A DNA stretch of 25,508 nucleotides from CAYVZU01 sp964455935 (GTDB taxonomy: Bacteria > Fibrobacterota > CAYVZU01). Positions 6,482 to 15,257 of this stretch are shown here, one piece after another. The position numbers were made by a program, and so were the translations under genes. Every line of letters starts with the position of its first letter. Position 1 is the stretch's first letter. The stretch is from positions 1-25,508 of the forward strand of contig CAYVZU010000052.1 in NCBI GenBank assembly GCA_964455935.1, given 5' to 3'. The notes below the pieces were generated by a model that was given only the letters and a program-made list of their open reading frames with translations, had not been told where the DNA came from and did no database searches.

Positions 6482-7594
6482 TCACGAGTAAATACATTCG
6501 GATGCGGCCTCGGCAAACGCTTTGAGGTTGGCCGGATCGCCGAAGAAGAAATGGTCCGAGGGGCACAGGATGTATCCCGCATGATCTTTGGTTGACTCAA
6601 AGCAATCAAAAACCAGCTGCCGGGTTTTCTCCGGTGTGCCTTTTTCGAATCCCGCGTTCTGGTCGAATCCGCCGATAAAGAAGAGTTTATCGCCAACCCG
6701 GCGCGAGGCCTCGGCCAAATCGCAGTCGCCCCCCATGCTGGTCGGGGTCATGGTTTCCAAACCATCGGTCCCGGTTTCCACAGCCATGTCGAGCAAGGCC
6801 ATGAGACCGCCGCAAAGATGGTAAACTGTTTTAATGCCGATCTCGTGAAACAGCTCCACCTGGCGCTTGTCATACGGAAGGCAAAACTCGCGAAACATAT
6901 CCGGACTGATTACCGTGCTCGATCCGGCGCCGCCCCCCAGTTCGACCACGTCCGCCGGCGTTCCCTTCCAGAGTTTTGTAACCTCAAGGGTGCGCTTGAG
7001 GATCTCCTCAAGAGCGTGATGCAAAAAATCGGGCTGATCCATGGCCATATAAATGGCTTTTTCCGTATCGACCAGAGTGCAGAAGCTCTGCCATGGACTG
7101 CCCTGTCCCGGGCTGAACGGGTGTGAGCGAATGATCCCTTTTTCTCCCAGCCGCTCCTTCACCAGCTGAACCGGGCTTAAGTCGACGGATACGGGAATTG
7201 GGCGGTACTGGTTCCAAATCCCGAAGTCGGCTTCGTTTTTAATCGGGTATTCGGTCGTCCACTCGGTAAAGGCATTGCGCGCGCCTTTCTGGTGAAGGTT
7301 GCCCTTGGGAGTCGTAATCCGTTCTTCCCAGCGCTCGTTGCCATCTTCGTCTTTGCCGAGTTCCTTGTGCTGGACCTTCCATTGGCCGGGATCGGTATTG
7401 TAGATGTATTCCGGAGATACGTAGATCGCGTAATCCATGCCGAACCGCTCATAGGCGGCCCACCAGTCGCAGCCGCCCAGGTACGTCTTCAGATAATAGT
7501 TCATCCAGCCATGGACCTGGCAGGGCAGCCGGTCGGGCCGGTCGTTGGAAAGAGCTGTCAGCATTCGCTGGCGTGAGGTCATCCGATGTGGCAT
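6482..7594 (-). CDS. Uroporphyrinogen-decarboxylase-superfamily protein, cobalamin/corrinoid methyltransferase-like
   Basis: A 370-residue URO-D-fold protein. It is more like MtaA/MtbA/CmuA-type methyltransferases than like heme-pathway HemE. It carries HLC at 259-261 and Cys344 in CPSDHFF, matching the His-X-Cys...Cys zinc site that activates the thiol in MtbA/MtaA, and the GGFDQ segment near 308-312. The N-terminal MTSRQRMLTALSNDRPDRLP is typical of the superfamily. AGGAG 6 nt before the ATG at 7594 supports the start. It stands alone, flanked by direct repeats, with no corrinoid protein gene beside it, so its substrate is unknown. Such orphan URO-D genes are common in Lentisphaerae, Planctomycetes and related groups, where a role in demethylation is assumed. 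Confidence 0.88.
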   Translation of the reverse strand: MPHRMTSRQRMLTALSNDRPDRLPCQVHGWMNYYLKTYLGGCDWWAAYERFGMDYAIYVSPEYIYNTDPGQWKVQHKELGKDEDGNERWEERITTPKGNLHQKGARNAFTEWTTEYPIKNEADFGIWNQYRPIPVSVDLSPVQLVKERLGEKGIIRSHPFSPGQGSPWQSFCTLVDTEKAIYMAMDQPDFLHHALEEILKRTLEVTKLWKGTPADVVELGGGAGSSTVISPDMFREFCLPYDKRQVELFHEIGIKTVYHLCGGLMALLDMAVETGTDGLETMTPTSMGGDCDLAEASRRVGDKLFFIGGFDQNAGFEKGTPEKTRQLVFDCFESTKDHAGYILCPSDHFFFGDPANLKAFAEAASECIYS

Positions 7595-7640
7595 TTCGCA
7601 CTCCTGCGCAGTGTAACGTAAGGTTCTCGATGCAAAGATA

Positions 7641-7671
7641 CGAGATCATCTCGGACACCCGCAATTGCGGG
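7641..7671. promoter_or_regulatory. Palindromic sites upstream of the URO-D-like gene
   Basis: Two perfect palindromes lie close together 47-77 nt before the start codon: CGAGATCATCTCG (7641-7653) and CCCGCAATTGCGGG (7658-7671). The first has the form of an operator; the second may be an operator or a small hairpin. No clear -35/-10 pair was found. Confidence 0.3.
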
Positions 7672-7785
7672 CGGGTGGTGCAGGCTTTGATCGGAACCTT
7701 TGGAATTCCAAGGCAATTCACGATTCAATCCAGGACATAGAAGGCAATCCCGTGCGGAAAGGACTTTATTAAGAAGCCTTCGGAG

Positions 7786-7937
7786 TGGCTTGGTTCTCCG
7801 CGCACGCACGGGAAACTGGGAAAGGCGTTGCTCCTGACACCTTTCAGCTTCCGGTGCTGATGCCGAATCCGCAACGGCAACGTGTCGGTGTGTTTTGAAG
7901 CTGAAAAGCAAGAAAGGCACAATGTCCGGGGGACAGT
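7786..7937 (+). repeat. ~152 bp direct repeat, copy B
   Basis: Second copy of the repeat at 6317-6470, same orientation, about 190 nt upstream of the URO-D-like gene. The central part, from GGGAAACTGGGAAAGGCG to GTCGGTGTGTTTTGAAGCTG, is almost unchanged. The terminal hairpin is slightly degraded on its left arm (ATGTCC). It lies in a 616-nt gap (7595-8210) that otherwise holds only palindromes and two terminators. Confidence 0.85.
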
Positions 7938-8043
7938 GTCACACGGTCTTGAAAAGGCCACACGGTGAAACAGGCCACCCGCCGCAATTTTATGCCGCGC
8001 AAGGGGGGCAGGTCTTCACTACAAGCACTTTCAAAACAAAAAC

Positions 8044-8072
8044 GGCGAAGCCAGAATGGCTTCGCCATTTTT
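8044..8072. terminator. Strong bidirectional hairpin terminator
   Basis: GGCGAAGCCA and TGGCTTCGCC form a perfect 10-bp stem with a GAA loop. ATTTTT follows on the plus strand, and GTTTTTG follows on the minus strand. It lies beyond the symporter terminator at 8157-8184, so it is either a back-up terminator or ends an unseen transcript. Confidence 0.7.
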
Positions 8073-8156
8073 CAGCCGAAAGAAGTCCTTACTGTCGAAC
8101 TTGGGCTAAACCATCCGAACGCAAAATTATTATCCGATAACTGCGGAATTTGGGAT

Positions 8157-8184
8157 AAAAAGCGGAGCCCGGGCTCCGCTTTTC
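8157..8184 (-). terminator. Intrinsic terminator of the first symporter operon
   Basis: A perfect 20-nt palindrome (AGCGGAGCCCGGGCTCCGCT, 8161-8180) has AAAA on its left and TTTT on its right, so it is followed by a T-run on either strand. It begins about 26 nt after the symporter stop codon at 8211, the expected place for a minus-strand terminator. Confidence 0.8.
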
Positions 8185-8210
8185 AGGATTAAAAATCCAT
8201 CCAATCGCTT

Positions 8211-9830
8211 TTATTCGGCTTCGGGCTTGTGGGCAATCGCGAAAAACCCCTCTACATCCTTGCCGCAATCCTTGGTGGCAAGGCTCACAAGAATCAGCAC
8301 CAAAAACGAGCAGGTTACCCCAAAAACGCCAGGTCCGCCGGCTGTGGGCAGGCCCAAGAAAGACTTGATGCCTACAAGCAGCATGAAGATAAAGGCTACG
8401 GATACAGCGAGCCCTGTGATCATTCCCGCCATGGCTCCCTGTCGGGTGAGGCGCTTCCACCACAGACTTGATAGCATAACAGGGAAGATGGCCGATGCCG
8501 CGATGCCGAAGGCCAGTGTGACCAGCCAGGCCACATTCTCCTTTTTGACGGCCACCGCGATGGCCACCGAAACCACGCTCATGACAAGTGTGGTTATTTT
8601 TGCAATCGAGAGCTCCTGTTTTTCCGTTGCGTTTTTATTGATGTAAACCTTGTAGAGATCGTGCGAAATTGTAGAGGCTGCGGTAATCATGAGCCCGGCT
8701 GCGGTGGAAAGCACGGCGGCAACCGCGCCGGCGGCAGCCAATGCCATCAGGACCTGACCCCCCAGAACACCGGCCGCTTCAAGTACGCTCATGTTCTTGG
8801 CGATCCCAAACTTGCCCGCGGCTATCCATCCAACCAGCTTGGGATAAATACCCGGCATGGTCAGAAACCCGAGAAAGATGGTGCACAAGTAAAATATCCC
8901 CAAGGCTATAATGCAAAGCATAACGCTCTTTTTGGCGGCCCTGGCCGACGGCACGGTGTAGAACATAATGAGGATATGCGGGAGACCCGCCGTGCCAAAC
9001 ACAAGAGCGATGACCGTGGAAATTTGCGCAAGAAGACTTGGGGTTTGAATTCCAATGGTCATCGCGCTGGGCGCATCCGGCATCAATGTCCGTGCCGCGG
9101 TAATGGCTTCTTTGGCGCTGCCCGCGGCGGCCACCGCGGCGGTCGCCGCTGGATTTTTGCCCGCGATTTCGGGAGGAACAATCTGCTGAGCGACCTCGAT
9201 CATTTTCTGGAAAGAACCTTCGCCAAACACCAGGAAGGCCAGCACGGTGACAAAGACCATTGCAAAAAATAGAAAAACGGCCTGAATCAATTGGTTGTAA
9301 ATCGTTGCCTTCATGCCGCCAAACACGATATAGATGCTGATGAGGATTCCCAATAGAATGGTGACGAGCACAAAATTCCATCCCATCACGAGCTCGAACA
9401 ATAGCCCTGCGCCCAGCATCTGCGGCACGAGGTAAAAGGTGGAGATGACCAATGTGCAAATCATCACAACAAGCTTGATCCGATCGTCGGGGAACCGGCG
9501 GTGGAGCGCATCGGCCACGGTATAGCTTCCCACATTGCGCAACGGGCCGGCAATGAGCAGGAGCACCGCCATGTAGCCGCCAAAGAAACCGATGGAAAGC
9601 CAGATTCTATCCACCCCAAAGATGGATATATCGCCAGCGCACCCCAGGAACGAGGCGGCCGAAAGATAGCTGCCCACCATTGCAATCCCGGTTTGAACCC
9701 ACGGGATTGACCGCCCGGCAACATAGAAATCCGAAGCGCTTTTGGCTTGCTTCTGCGTGATCCATGTGATCGCGATTGAGACCGCGACAAAGAACAGGAT
9801 AAAGACGAATACCAAAGGATAGTTCAACAT
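8211..9830 (-). CDS. Sodium:solute symporter (SSS family), ActP-like monocarboxylate permease
   Basis: A 539-residue membrane protein with about 13 hydrophobic segments and SSS-family motifs: FYVAGRSIPWVQTGIA near 35-50, GSYLSAASFLG at 53-63 and GTAGLPHILIMFYTVPSARA near 279-298, the last typical of the acetate/pyruvate (ActP) branch. An Ala-rich extracytoplasmic loop covers about 205-262. Inferred role: sodium-driven uptake of acetate, pyruvate, lactate or similar acids. It starts 7 nt after the stop of the small two-TM gene, and its GAGG Shine-Dalgarno overlaps that stop, so the two are translationally linked. Exact substrate is not visible. Confidence 0.92.
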   Translation of the reverse strand: MLNYPLVFVFILFFVAVSIAITWITQKQAKSASDFYVAGRSIPWVQTGIAMVGSYLSAASFLGCAGDISIFGVDRIWLSIGFFGGYMAVLLLIAGPLRNVGSYTVADALHRRFPDDRIKLVVMICTLVISTFYLVPQMLGAGLLFELVMGWNFVLVTILLGILISIYIVFGGMKATIYNQLIQAVFLFFAMVFVTVLAFLVFGEGSFQKMIEVAQQIVPPEIAGKNPAATAAVAAAGSAKEAITAARTLMPDAPSAMTIGIQTPSLLAQISTVIALVFGTAGLPHILIMFYTVPSARAAKKSVMLCIIALGIFYLCTIFLGFLTMPGIYPKLVGWIAAGKFGIAKNMSVLEAAGVLGGQVLMALAAAGAVAAVLSTAAGLMITAASTISHDLYKVYINKNATEKQELSIAKITTLVMSVVSVAIAVAVKKENVAWLVTLAFGIAASAIFPVMLSSLWWKRLTRQGAMAGMITGLAVSVAFIFMLLVGIKSFLGLPTAGGPGVFGVTCSFLVLILVSLATKDCGKDVEGFFAIAHKPEAE

Positions 9831-9837
9831 GCTTGCC

Positions 9838-10095
9838 TCATTTCCAAAGGACGAAGAAAATTGCGATTAGGACCCACGACACAGGAAAAACGGCCAAAGA
9901 GAGGAATAGCCCCAGGGGCATCCCCGCAAAAGGGATCGCCGCCACCATATGAAATGTGGGCGTTTGGATAATTGCGGTACCCATATAGAAAGCAAAAAAC
10001 ACAATAAATATGCTGAACCCCAGAACCAGGCGACTGCGGTAATTGTTGGTCCATCCCGCTGCCTCGGGCTGGCTGATTTTGGTACTCTCTTCCAT
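9838..10095 (-). CDS. Small two-TM partner of symporter (DUF485/DUF4212-like)
   Basis: An 85-residue protein with a short soluble N-terminus and two transmembrane helices (about 23-45 and 57-83). TGGAGGT lies just upstream of the ATG. Its position directly before an ActP-like symporter matches the yjcH-actP arrangement, in which a small DUF485-type membrane protein precedes the permease. The sequence is too short and diverged for a firm family call. It probably helps symporter assembly or activity. Confidence 0.75.
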   Translation of the reverse strand: MEESTKISQPEAAGWTNNYRSRLVLGFSIFIVFFAFYMGTAIIQTPTFHMVAAIPFAGMPLGLFLSLAVFPVSWVLIAIFFVLWK

Positions 10096-10244
10096 TCGAC
10101 CTCCAGTTGAGTATGCCTCCGAATGCAGTTTTGAGCCTGTAAAATATAAATCAATAAGTGAAGAAAAGAACCTGTATTGATGCTTGCGCGAAATACGGCC
10201 GGGTTGGGAAACCAGCCAGCACGGAACCTATTTCCGAAATCGCC

Positions 10245-13136
10245 TCATTCTCCCAGGAAAACACGGCGCATCTGATTTTGAATCGCATCGATCTGCGCAA
10301 AGCATTCCTTTAAAACGGCCTGTTCGATGCGGCTGAGCCAGCCCGGGTCTAGTAGGTTGTCCGGCTGCCCGCCGCGTTCGACAGAAGCCGATTGATGGCG
10401 GATCCGCAGCCGAAGCAGCGATTCGTGGGTGACCGAGAGATCCTGGTACTCGGACGAAAGCAGAATGCCTTTGCGTGTAAGGGCCTCAAGACGGGACAGG
10501 GTGTTGGTTTCCGAAATTTCATGCTGCATGGAATAGATCCGCGCGTATGAAACAATCGGCAAGGCCGCAGCCTTCAGATCCAGACGGGCGGCATGCTCGC
10601 CCGATCCGGCGGCCAGAACGTGTCCGAACAGGCGCAGAGGGGCCTTGAAGCCCAGCGCATTGCGCACGGCATGAGGAAAGAACGCGGGATTCACCTCCAG
10701 CAAACGGGCGATATGGGCGTGCAATTCCACTGCCAGAGTGGTTTCGCCGGCCACCGGACGGAAATCAAAAAAGATGCTGAACTCCATCAGCTCTTTTGGC
10801 TCCGCTCTTCTGATCCAGGTTTCGAAATATTCCTTCCAGGTACCAAGGGGCTTGCACCAACGGGGATTGCTGGCCAGCGACCTGCCCCGGCACTCGAGGT
10901 AACCCGCTTCGCTCAGCCCCGAGCAGACGAATCCGGCCAGGGCCTGGAAATAGGTGCCCGCGCCGGTCTCGGAATCCGTCTGGTCCGCGTTGTAGATAAT
11001 TGCGTTGTCCTGGTCCGACGTCAGCGTCTGCTCACGGCGTCCCTGGCTGCCCAGAGCGAGAAAAACAAAGGGCGCCGGCGGTTTTCCCAGCGTTTCGATT
11101 CCCAATTCAAGCAGGCGTCTGGTTGCGGCGTCGGTCACATCGGCCAGCAGGCGCGCGATGTCCGGCGCATACGCGCCGTGATCGAGAAGTGACTTCACCA
11201 GCTTTGGATTTCTTCGGCAAATGGAAATGACCTGATCCCGGCTTGGGGCGCGCGCAATTTCCTGCGCCAGGTCCTGCACCGTCACCGCCGGAAGCTGAAG
11301 CAGCCGTTCCAGGACGCTGTGCTTGCGCGCCTCGGCCAATTCGGCGTTGTCCTGAATCTCGCTTGGGCGAAGAAGGACCATCAGTCCGCCCGGCACCGCT
11401 TCGGAGATCCGCCGGAAGGTGAAGGCACATTCCGCCAGATTTCCGTCTCTTTGCCGCGCCACGCCGCGGGCCGATTGGTCGGCCGGATTGCCCGCGTCCA
11501 ATCGCCGCAGAGCTGCCGTTGCGCTTTCGTTTTCCGGGCTGGAAGGAACCACATCCTCCAGGTCGAGCAGTTCCAGCTCCTTTTGCGAGTAGCCCAGCCA
11601 GCTCAGCAGGACGGGGTTGGCATACCGGCAGCGGCGGTCGCTCACGAACAAAGCGCCCTCGCCCGCGGCTTCCACCAGCATGCGGTAGCGATCCACGGCC
11701 TCCCTCAGCAATTCCTCCGCCGTGTTCCTGTTGCGTTCCGCGCGGTAGCTGGCGCGAACCGAAACCATCAGCAGCATCGCCACCAGGGCCGCGATGGCCG
11801 CCGAGACCCCCGCCAATCTGTTTCGGAGATGATCCAACTCCGCCTTCACATCGTTCATGTAAATTCCGGTGCCAATGATCCAGTTCCAGGGCTCAAACAG
11901 CCGAAGATAGGATTCCTTCGGTTCCAGGCGGTGCGGGTCGTCTTTCCATTGCCAGACGTAGTCGACGTATCCCTCGCCATTGGCCTTGACCACCTCCACG
12001 AAAACCGTGAATATGCGAACACCGCGCGGATCGGTAAAACTCGAAAGGTCGGCACCGTTGAGATCTCTGCGATAGGGGTGCATGATCATGCGCGGCGCGA
12101 GGTCCTGAAGCCAGAAATAGTCCTTGGCCTCCGGCCCGTAGCGCATCGCCTCCACACGCACCTTCGCCTGCTCCTGAGCCTGCAGCCGCGTCAGCAATCC
12201 CTTCTGTTCTTCCCGGTTGGCCTCATCCAGAATGCTCCAGGCCGCGTTGGTCAGTTCCCGAATCATCTCGCGTTTGCGCTCCAGCAACGCCTTTTCAAAC
12301 CGCGGCAGGAAAACAAGAAAGAGGACGCCGGCAAATAGCGCCAGCGTCATCAGGGACGGAAGGACGATGTGCGCCATGAATCCGCGCCAATGAAATCCGG
12401 GGCCCGCTGTTGCAATCGGCAGGGGCGGCCGGAACCTCGCTTTGGCGGGCGCTTCGGTCCGCGCGGCGCGGCTCAGGCAGGCATCGCGGAAAGCCTTCCA
12501 TGCCGTTAGAGGCATTTGTACGCCGGGTTTTCGATCCGGCACATTGTTGGAGAAATGAACATCCGATCCGGCCGAAACAATCAGGCCAAATTGCGCGGCC
12601 AATGCGCAAGCGCGCTCTTTGTCCCGGGCGGAAGCCGTGTTGTTCAGCGCTTCGATACCGTCAAGTCCCGATTGCCGTAATTCCTTTACGATATTCGCCA
12701 GATTGTCGGGGTTCGGCACCGAAGCAAAGGGGTGGGCCAAAACCGCGATCCCCCCGGCCTTGTGGATCAGTGCAATGGCTTCAGTGGCGGGCAAAGACCG
12801 CTTGGGGATCAGAATGGGCGAATCCGCATCCCGGCGCGCGGCAAGCTCCCGAAGCGCCGCGCGCAACTCTCCCTGCTCCGTCTCGATCCCGTATCCCAGG
12901 ATGTGCAATTCCAGGCCGGCCAATTGCGTCGTCATCTCCACACCGGCGATGGAACCGATGCCCTGACGCGACAGGACTTGCCTGAAAACGGACTGGCCTT
13001 CAAGCGAATCGTGATCGGTCAGGGAGGCATATTGAACACCGGCCTCGGCCAGCTTTGCCGCAAGCCGGTCCGGCGGCAGGGCGCCATCACTGAACGATGA
13101 ATGGCAGTGGAAATCGACGACGACCGTCTCGCCCAT
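10245..13136 (-). CDS. Multidomain sensor: PHP phosphoesterase - TM - Cache - TM - PAS - DUF294 nucleotidyltransferase
   Basis: A 963-residue fusion. Residues 1-225 are a PHP domain with an apparently full metal site: HCH at 10-12, Asp17, DHD at 41-43, Glu67, His135, Asp192 and His194. TM helix 1 is about 255-277. Residues 280-435 are a single-Cache sensor (YFWLQDLAPRMIMHPYRRDL, NGADLS), a form known to sense small carboxylates in chemoreceptors. TM helix 2 is about 440-460, a PAS domain about 478-590, and DUF294/GlnD-like nucleotidyltransferase from about 605, with GSQGRREQTLTSDQDN at 696-711; a DUF294_C-like helical part ends the protein. A GAGG SD lies ~9 nt upstream. The two enzymatic ends would both face the cytoplasm. 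Its place between two ActP-like modules suggests control of carboxylate uptake. Substrates of both enzymes are unknown. Confidence 0.88.
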   Translation of the reverse strand: MGETVVVDFHCHSSFSDGALPPDRLAAKLAEAGVQYASLTDHDSLEGQSVFRQVLSRQGIGSIAGVEMTTQLAGLELHILGYGIETEQGELRAALRELAARRDADSPILIPKRSLPATEAIALIHKAGGIAVLAHPFASVPNPDNLANIVKELRQSGLDGIEALNNTASARDKERACALAAQFGLIVSAGSDVHFSNNVPDRKPGVQMPLTAWKAFRDACLSRAARTEAPAKARFRPPLPIATAGPGFHWRGFMAHIVLPSLMTLALFAGVLFLVFLPRFEKALLERKREMIRELTNAAWSILDEANREEQKGLLTRLQAQEQAKVRVEAMRYGPEAKDYFWLQDLAPRMIMHPYRRDLNGADLSSFTDPRGVRIFTVFVEVVKANGEGYVDYVWQWKDDPHRLEPKESYLRLFEPWNWIIGTGIYMNDVKAELDHLRNRLAGVSAAIAALVAMLLMVSVRASYRAERNRNTAEELLREAVDRYRMLVEAAGEGALFVSDRRCRYANPVLLSWLGYSQKELELLDLEDVVPSSPENESATAALRRLDAGNPADQSARGVARQRDGNLAECAFTFRRISEAVPGGLMVLLRPSEIQDNAELAEARKHSVLERLLQLPAVTVQDLAQEIARAPSRDQVISICRRNPKLVKSLLDHGAYAPDIARLLADVTDAATRRLLELGIETLGKPPAPFVFLALGSQGRREQTLTSDQDNAIIYNADQTDSETGAGTYFQALAGFVCSGLSEAGYLECRGRSLASNPRWCKPLGTWKEYFETWIRRAEPKELMEFSIFFDFRPVAGETTLAVELHAHIARLLEVNPAFFPHAVRNALGFKAPLRLFGHVLAAGSGEHAARLDLKAAALPIVSYARIYSMQHEISETNTLSRLEALTRKGILLSSEYQDLSVTHESLLRLRIRHQSASVERGGQPDNLLDPGWLSRIEQAVLKECFAQIDAIQNQMRRVFLGE

Positions 13137-13286
13137 TTTTTGCGCCTCGCTCCATGCCGGCCAAGCCGGAAAGAATCGGACCGGATAACAGAATAATAAA
13201 ATAAGAATAAACGCAGTTGCTTTCGATTACAGGAGAAACAGCGAACCGGGAAACGACGTTGCGGAAGAAAAAAAAGAGATCGGGAA

Positions 13287-13316
13287 TTTCCCGGCGCACT
13301 GGAGTGCGCCGGGAAA
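13287..13316 (-). terminator. Hairpin after the second symporter operon
   Basis: A perfect 13-bp stem (TTTCCCGGCGCAC with GTGCGCCGGGAAA) and TGGA loop lie 60 nt after the symporter stop. On the minus strand an eight-T stretch follows after a gap of about 10 nt, so termination is likely though not textbook. Confidence 0.55.
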
Positions 13317-13376
13317 ACCAATTTCGCTAGTGTTCTCCAGGGGTCCTGGAAATTCCGGGAACGATCGAGCCGCCCC

Positions 13377-15257
13377 TCAGGGATTGGCGACCTGTTTCCT
13401 TCCGGTGAACAGGGAAACCACGACCAATGTCATGAAGCTCAGCGGAATTGAAATAATGCCTGGCTGTCCCAGCGGATGCCACGCCTGGGCCTCGGTCAGG
13501 CCGTAAGGGCCTTTGAACATATCGGGCCCGGTCAAAATAATGGCAAGTGCCGATACGGTTCCGACAATGATCGAGGCAACAATTCCGGCCGCCGTGGTTC
13601 GCTTCCAGAACAGCAGCATCAGGATTGCCGGGAGATTGGCCGAGGCCGCCACGGCAAAGGCCCAGCCCACCAGGAAGCTGACGTTCACCCCGCGAAAGAG
13701 AATGCCAAAGACGATGGCGACAAGGCCCACCGCAAAAGCGGCGATTTTGCCGGCCCGCACTTTTTGTGTGTCGCTTAGTCCCATCCGCCCGAACCTGTCC
13801 AGCAGGTCATGGGCCACAGCGCCGGAAGCCGCGACAATCAGCCCCGCGACGGTGCCCAGCACTGTTGCAAAGGCGATCGCCGAAATGATAGCAAAGAGCA
13901 CATGGCCAAAGGAAAATGCCAGAAGCGGCGCCGACATGTTGTTGTCGGCCGGATTAATGGTGCCGTTGATTGCCGCGCCCATTCCCATAAACAGCGTTAA
14001 AACATAGAAAAATCCAATGGCGGCAATGGCCACGATGGTCGATTTTCGGGCGCAGGCCGGACTTGGAACCGTATAGTAACGGATGAGAATGTGCGGCAAG
14101 GCCGCGGTACCAAAGAAAAGGGCCATCATCAGGGACACGAAATTCAGTTTTTGCCAGAGCGTTTTGACCTTGAAATAAACTCCGGGGTTCATGACATCGG
14201 TACCCGTCACGGATTTGGGGAAAAATACCTTGATCTTGCCGCCGTCGGTGTCCAGAATGCTTTTGGTGGACCATTGCTCGTACCGGGTCTGCGGATCAGT
14301 GAGAATTTTAAGAAAAGCAAGGGGTCCAACCGGGCCGGTGCCTTTGCGGGCGGTCTCGCTGCCAATACCGCCGATAGTCTCCAGCCGTCCGACCGGCAAC
14401 AGGTGCCCATCTTTGCGGCCATTGACGAGTCCCTGGCCCTGCCACTGCGTTTGCAAAAGCAAGTCGGCTTCCTTTTTCCACCATGAAATCTGGCCATCTC
14501 GTTCAAACTTGGCAAACCCGTCGGTCTCATGGCTAAAAGCATAGCCCTGGGATTCCAGCTCGGCTTGCGTGCTTTTCGTGGAGACAAACGAGGTTCTGAT
14601 TGATGGATCGGCGGAGTCAGGCAGGCCGGCCGGGCTGGTCGACAGCCCGCGCAGTAAAAGAAAGATCACCAGGATCGTGGAAAAGGCCAGCAACAGCCCG
14701 CCTTTGATAAACTGCACGTAGGTGGTCGAGGTCATGCCCGCGGTGGCCACGATGGTGATTACAATCGCGCCCACCAGAATGACGCCCACCCAATGGGGAA
14801 GCCCAAGCAGCGGTTCGACCAGGGTCCCGGCGCCCACCATCTGCGGAATCAGATAGCAAATCGATACGACCAGTGTCGCTATGGCGGCGGCCAGCTTGAT
14901 CCCGCGGTGATTGTACTTGGCGTCCAGCGCATCGGTGAACGTGTATTTGCCCAATCGCTTCATGGGTTCGGCCACGACAAACAGCGCAACGATCCATCCG
15001 GCGAGATAACCGATGGAATACAGAAACCCGTCATAGCCCAGCGTGGCGATCATGCCGCAGATGCCCAGGAACGAAGCGGCGGAGAGGTAGTCCCCCGCGA
15101 AGCTGATTCCGTTGACGGCCCAATGGATCTGGCCGCCCGCGGCATAATAGCCGCTGGCCGAGCGCGCGCGTTTGGCGAAATACCAGCTAAGAGCGAGTAC
15201 CACAACAACGAAGAAACTGAAAATTGCAATGCTGGAAAAGGTTGCGCCCTGGTACAT
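13377..15257 (-). CDS. Cation/acetate symporter, ActP-like, with large extracytoplasmic insertion
   Basis: A 626-residue SSS-family permease. The start at 15257 is chosen because its ATG overlaps the stop of the DUF485 gene (TAATG) and GGGGTGG lies 5 nt upstream; an earlier ATG at 15293 is inside the DUF485 gene. ActP-branch motifs include ASGYYAAGGQIHWAVNGISF (35-54), AGDYLSAASFLGI (54-66) and FGTAALPHILIRYYTVPSP (382-400). Between two hydrophobic segments lies a soluble loop of about 165 residues (204-370), much longer than in E. coli ActP, rich in charged residues. Inferred role: sodium-linked uptake of acetate, pyruvate or propionate. It differs clearly from the symporter at 8211-9830, so the two may serve different acids or conditions. 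Confidence 0.93.
   Translation of the reverse strand: MYQGATFSSIAIFSFFVVVVLALSWYFAKRARSASGYYAAGGQIHWAVNGISFAGDYLSAASFLGICGMIATLGYDGFLYSIGYLAGWIVALFVVAEPMKRLGKYTFTDALDAKYNHRGIKLAAAIATLVVSICYLIPQMVGAGTLVEPLLGLPHWVGVILVGAIVITIVATAGMTSTTYVQFIKGGLLLAFSTILVIFLLLRGLSTSPAGLPDSADPSIRTSFVSTKSTQAELESQGYAFSHETDGFAKFERDGQISWWKKEADLLLQTQWQGQGLVNGRKDGHLLPVGRLETIGGIGSETARKGTGPVGPLAFLKILTDPQTRYEQWSTKSILDTDGGKIKVFFPKSVTGTDVMNPGVYFKVKTLWQKLNFVSLMMALFFGTAALPHILIRYYTVPSPACARKSTIVAIAAIGFFYVLTLFMGMGAAINGTINPADNNMSAPLLAFSFGHVLFAIISAIAFATVLGTVAGLIVAASGAVAHDLLDRFGRMGLSDTQKVRAGKIAAFAVGLVAIVFGILFRGVNVSFLVGWAFAVAASANLPAILMLLFWKRTTAAGIVASIIVGTVSALAIILTGPDMFKGPYGLTEAQAWHPLGQPGIISIPLSFMTLVVVSLFTGRKQVANP

Noticed and set aside
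7579..7920. Minus-strand frame of 113 codons over repeat copy B
   Set aside because: It follows the repeat, overlaps the URO-D-like start region and has no SD; the same peptide recurs in copy A only because the DNA is repeated.
11319..12338. 339-codon plus-strand frame inside the multidomain sensor gene
   Set aside because: High-GC antisense frame; rich in Arg, His, Gln and Pro with no domain, while the sensor's minus frame has continuous domain motifs.
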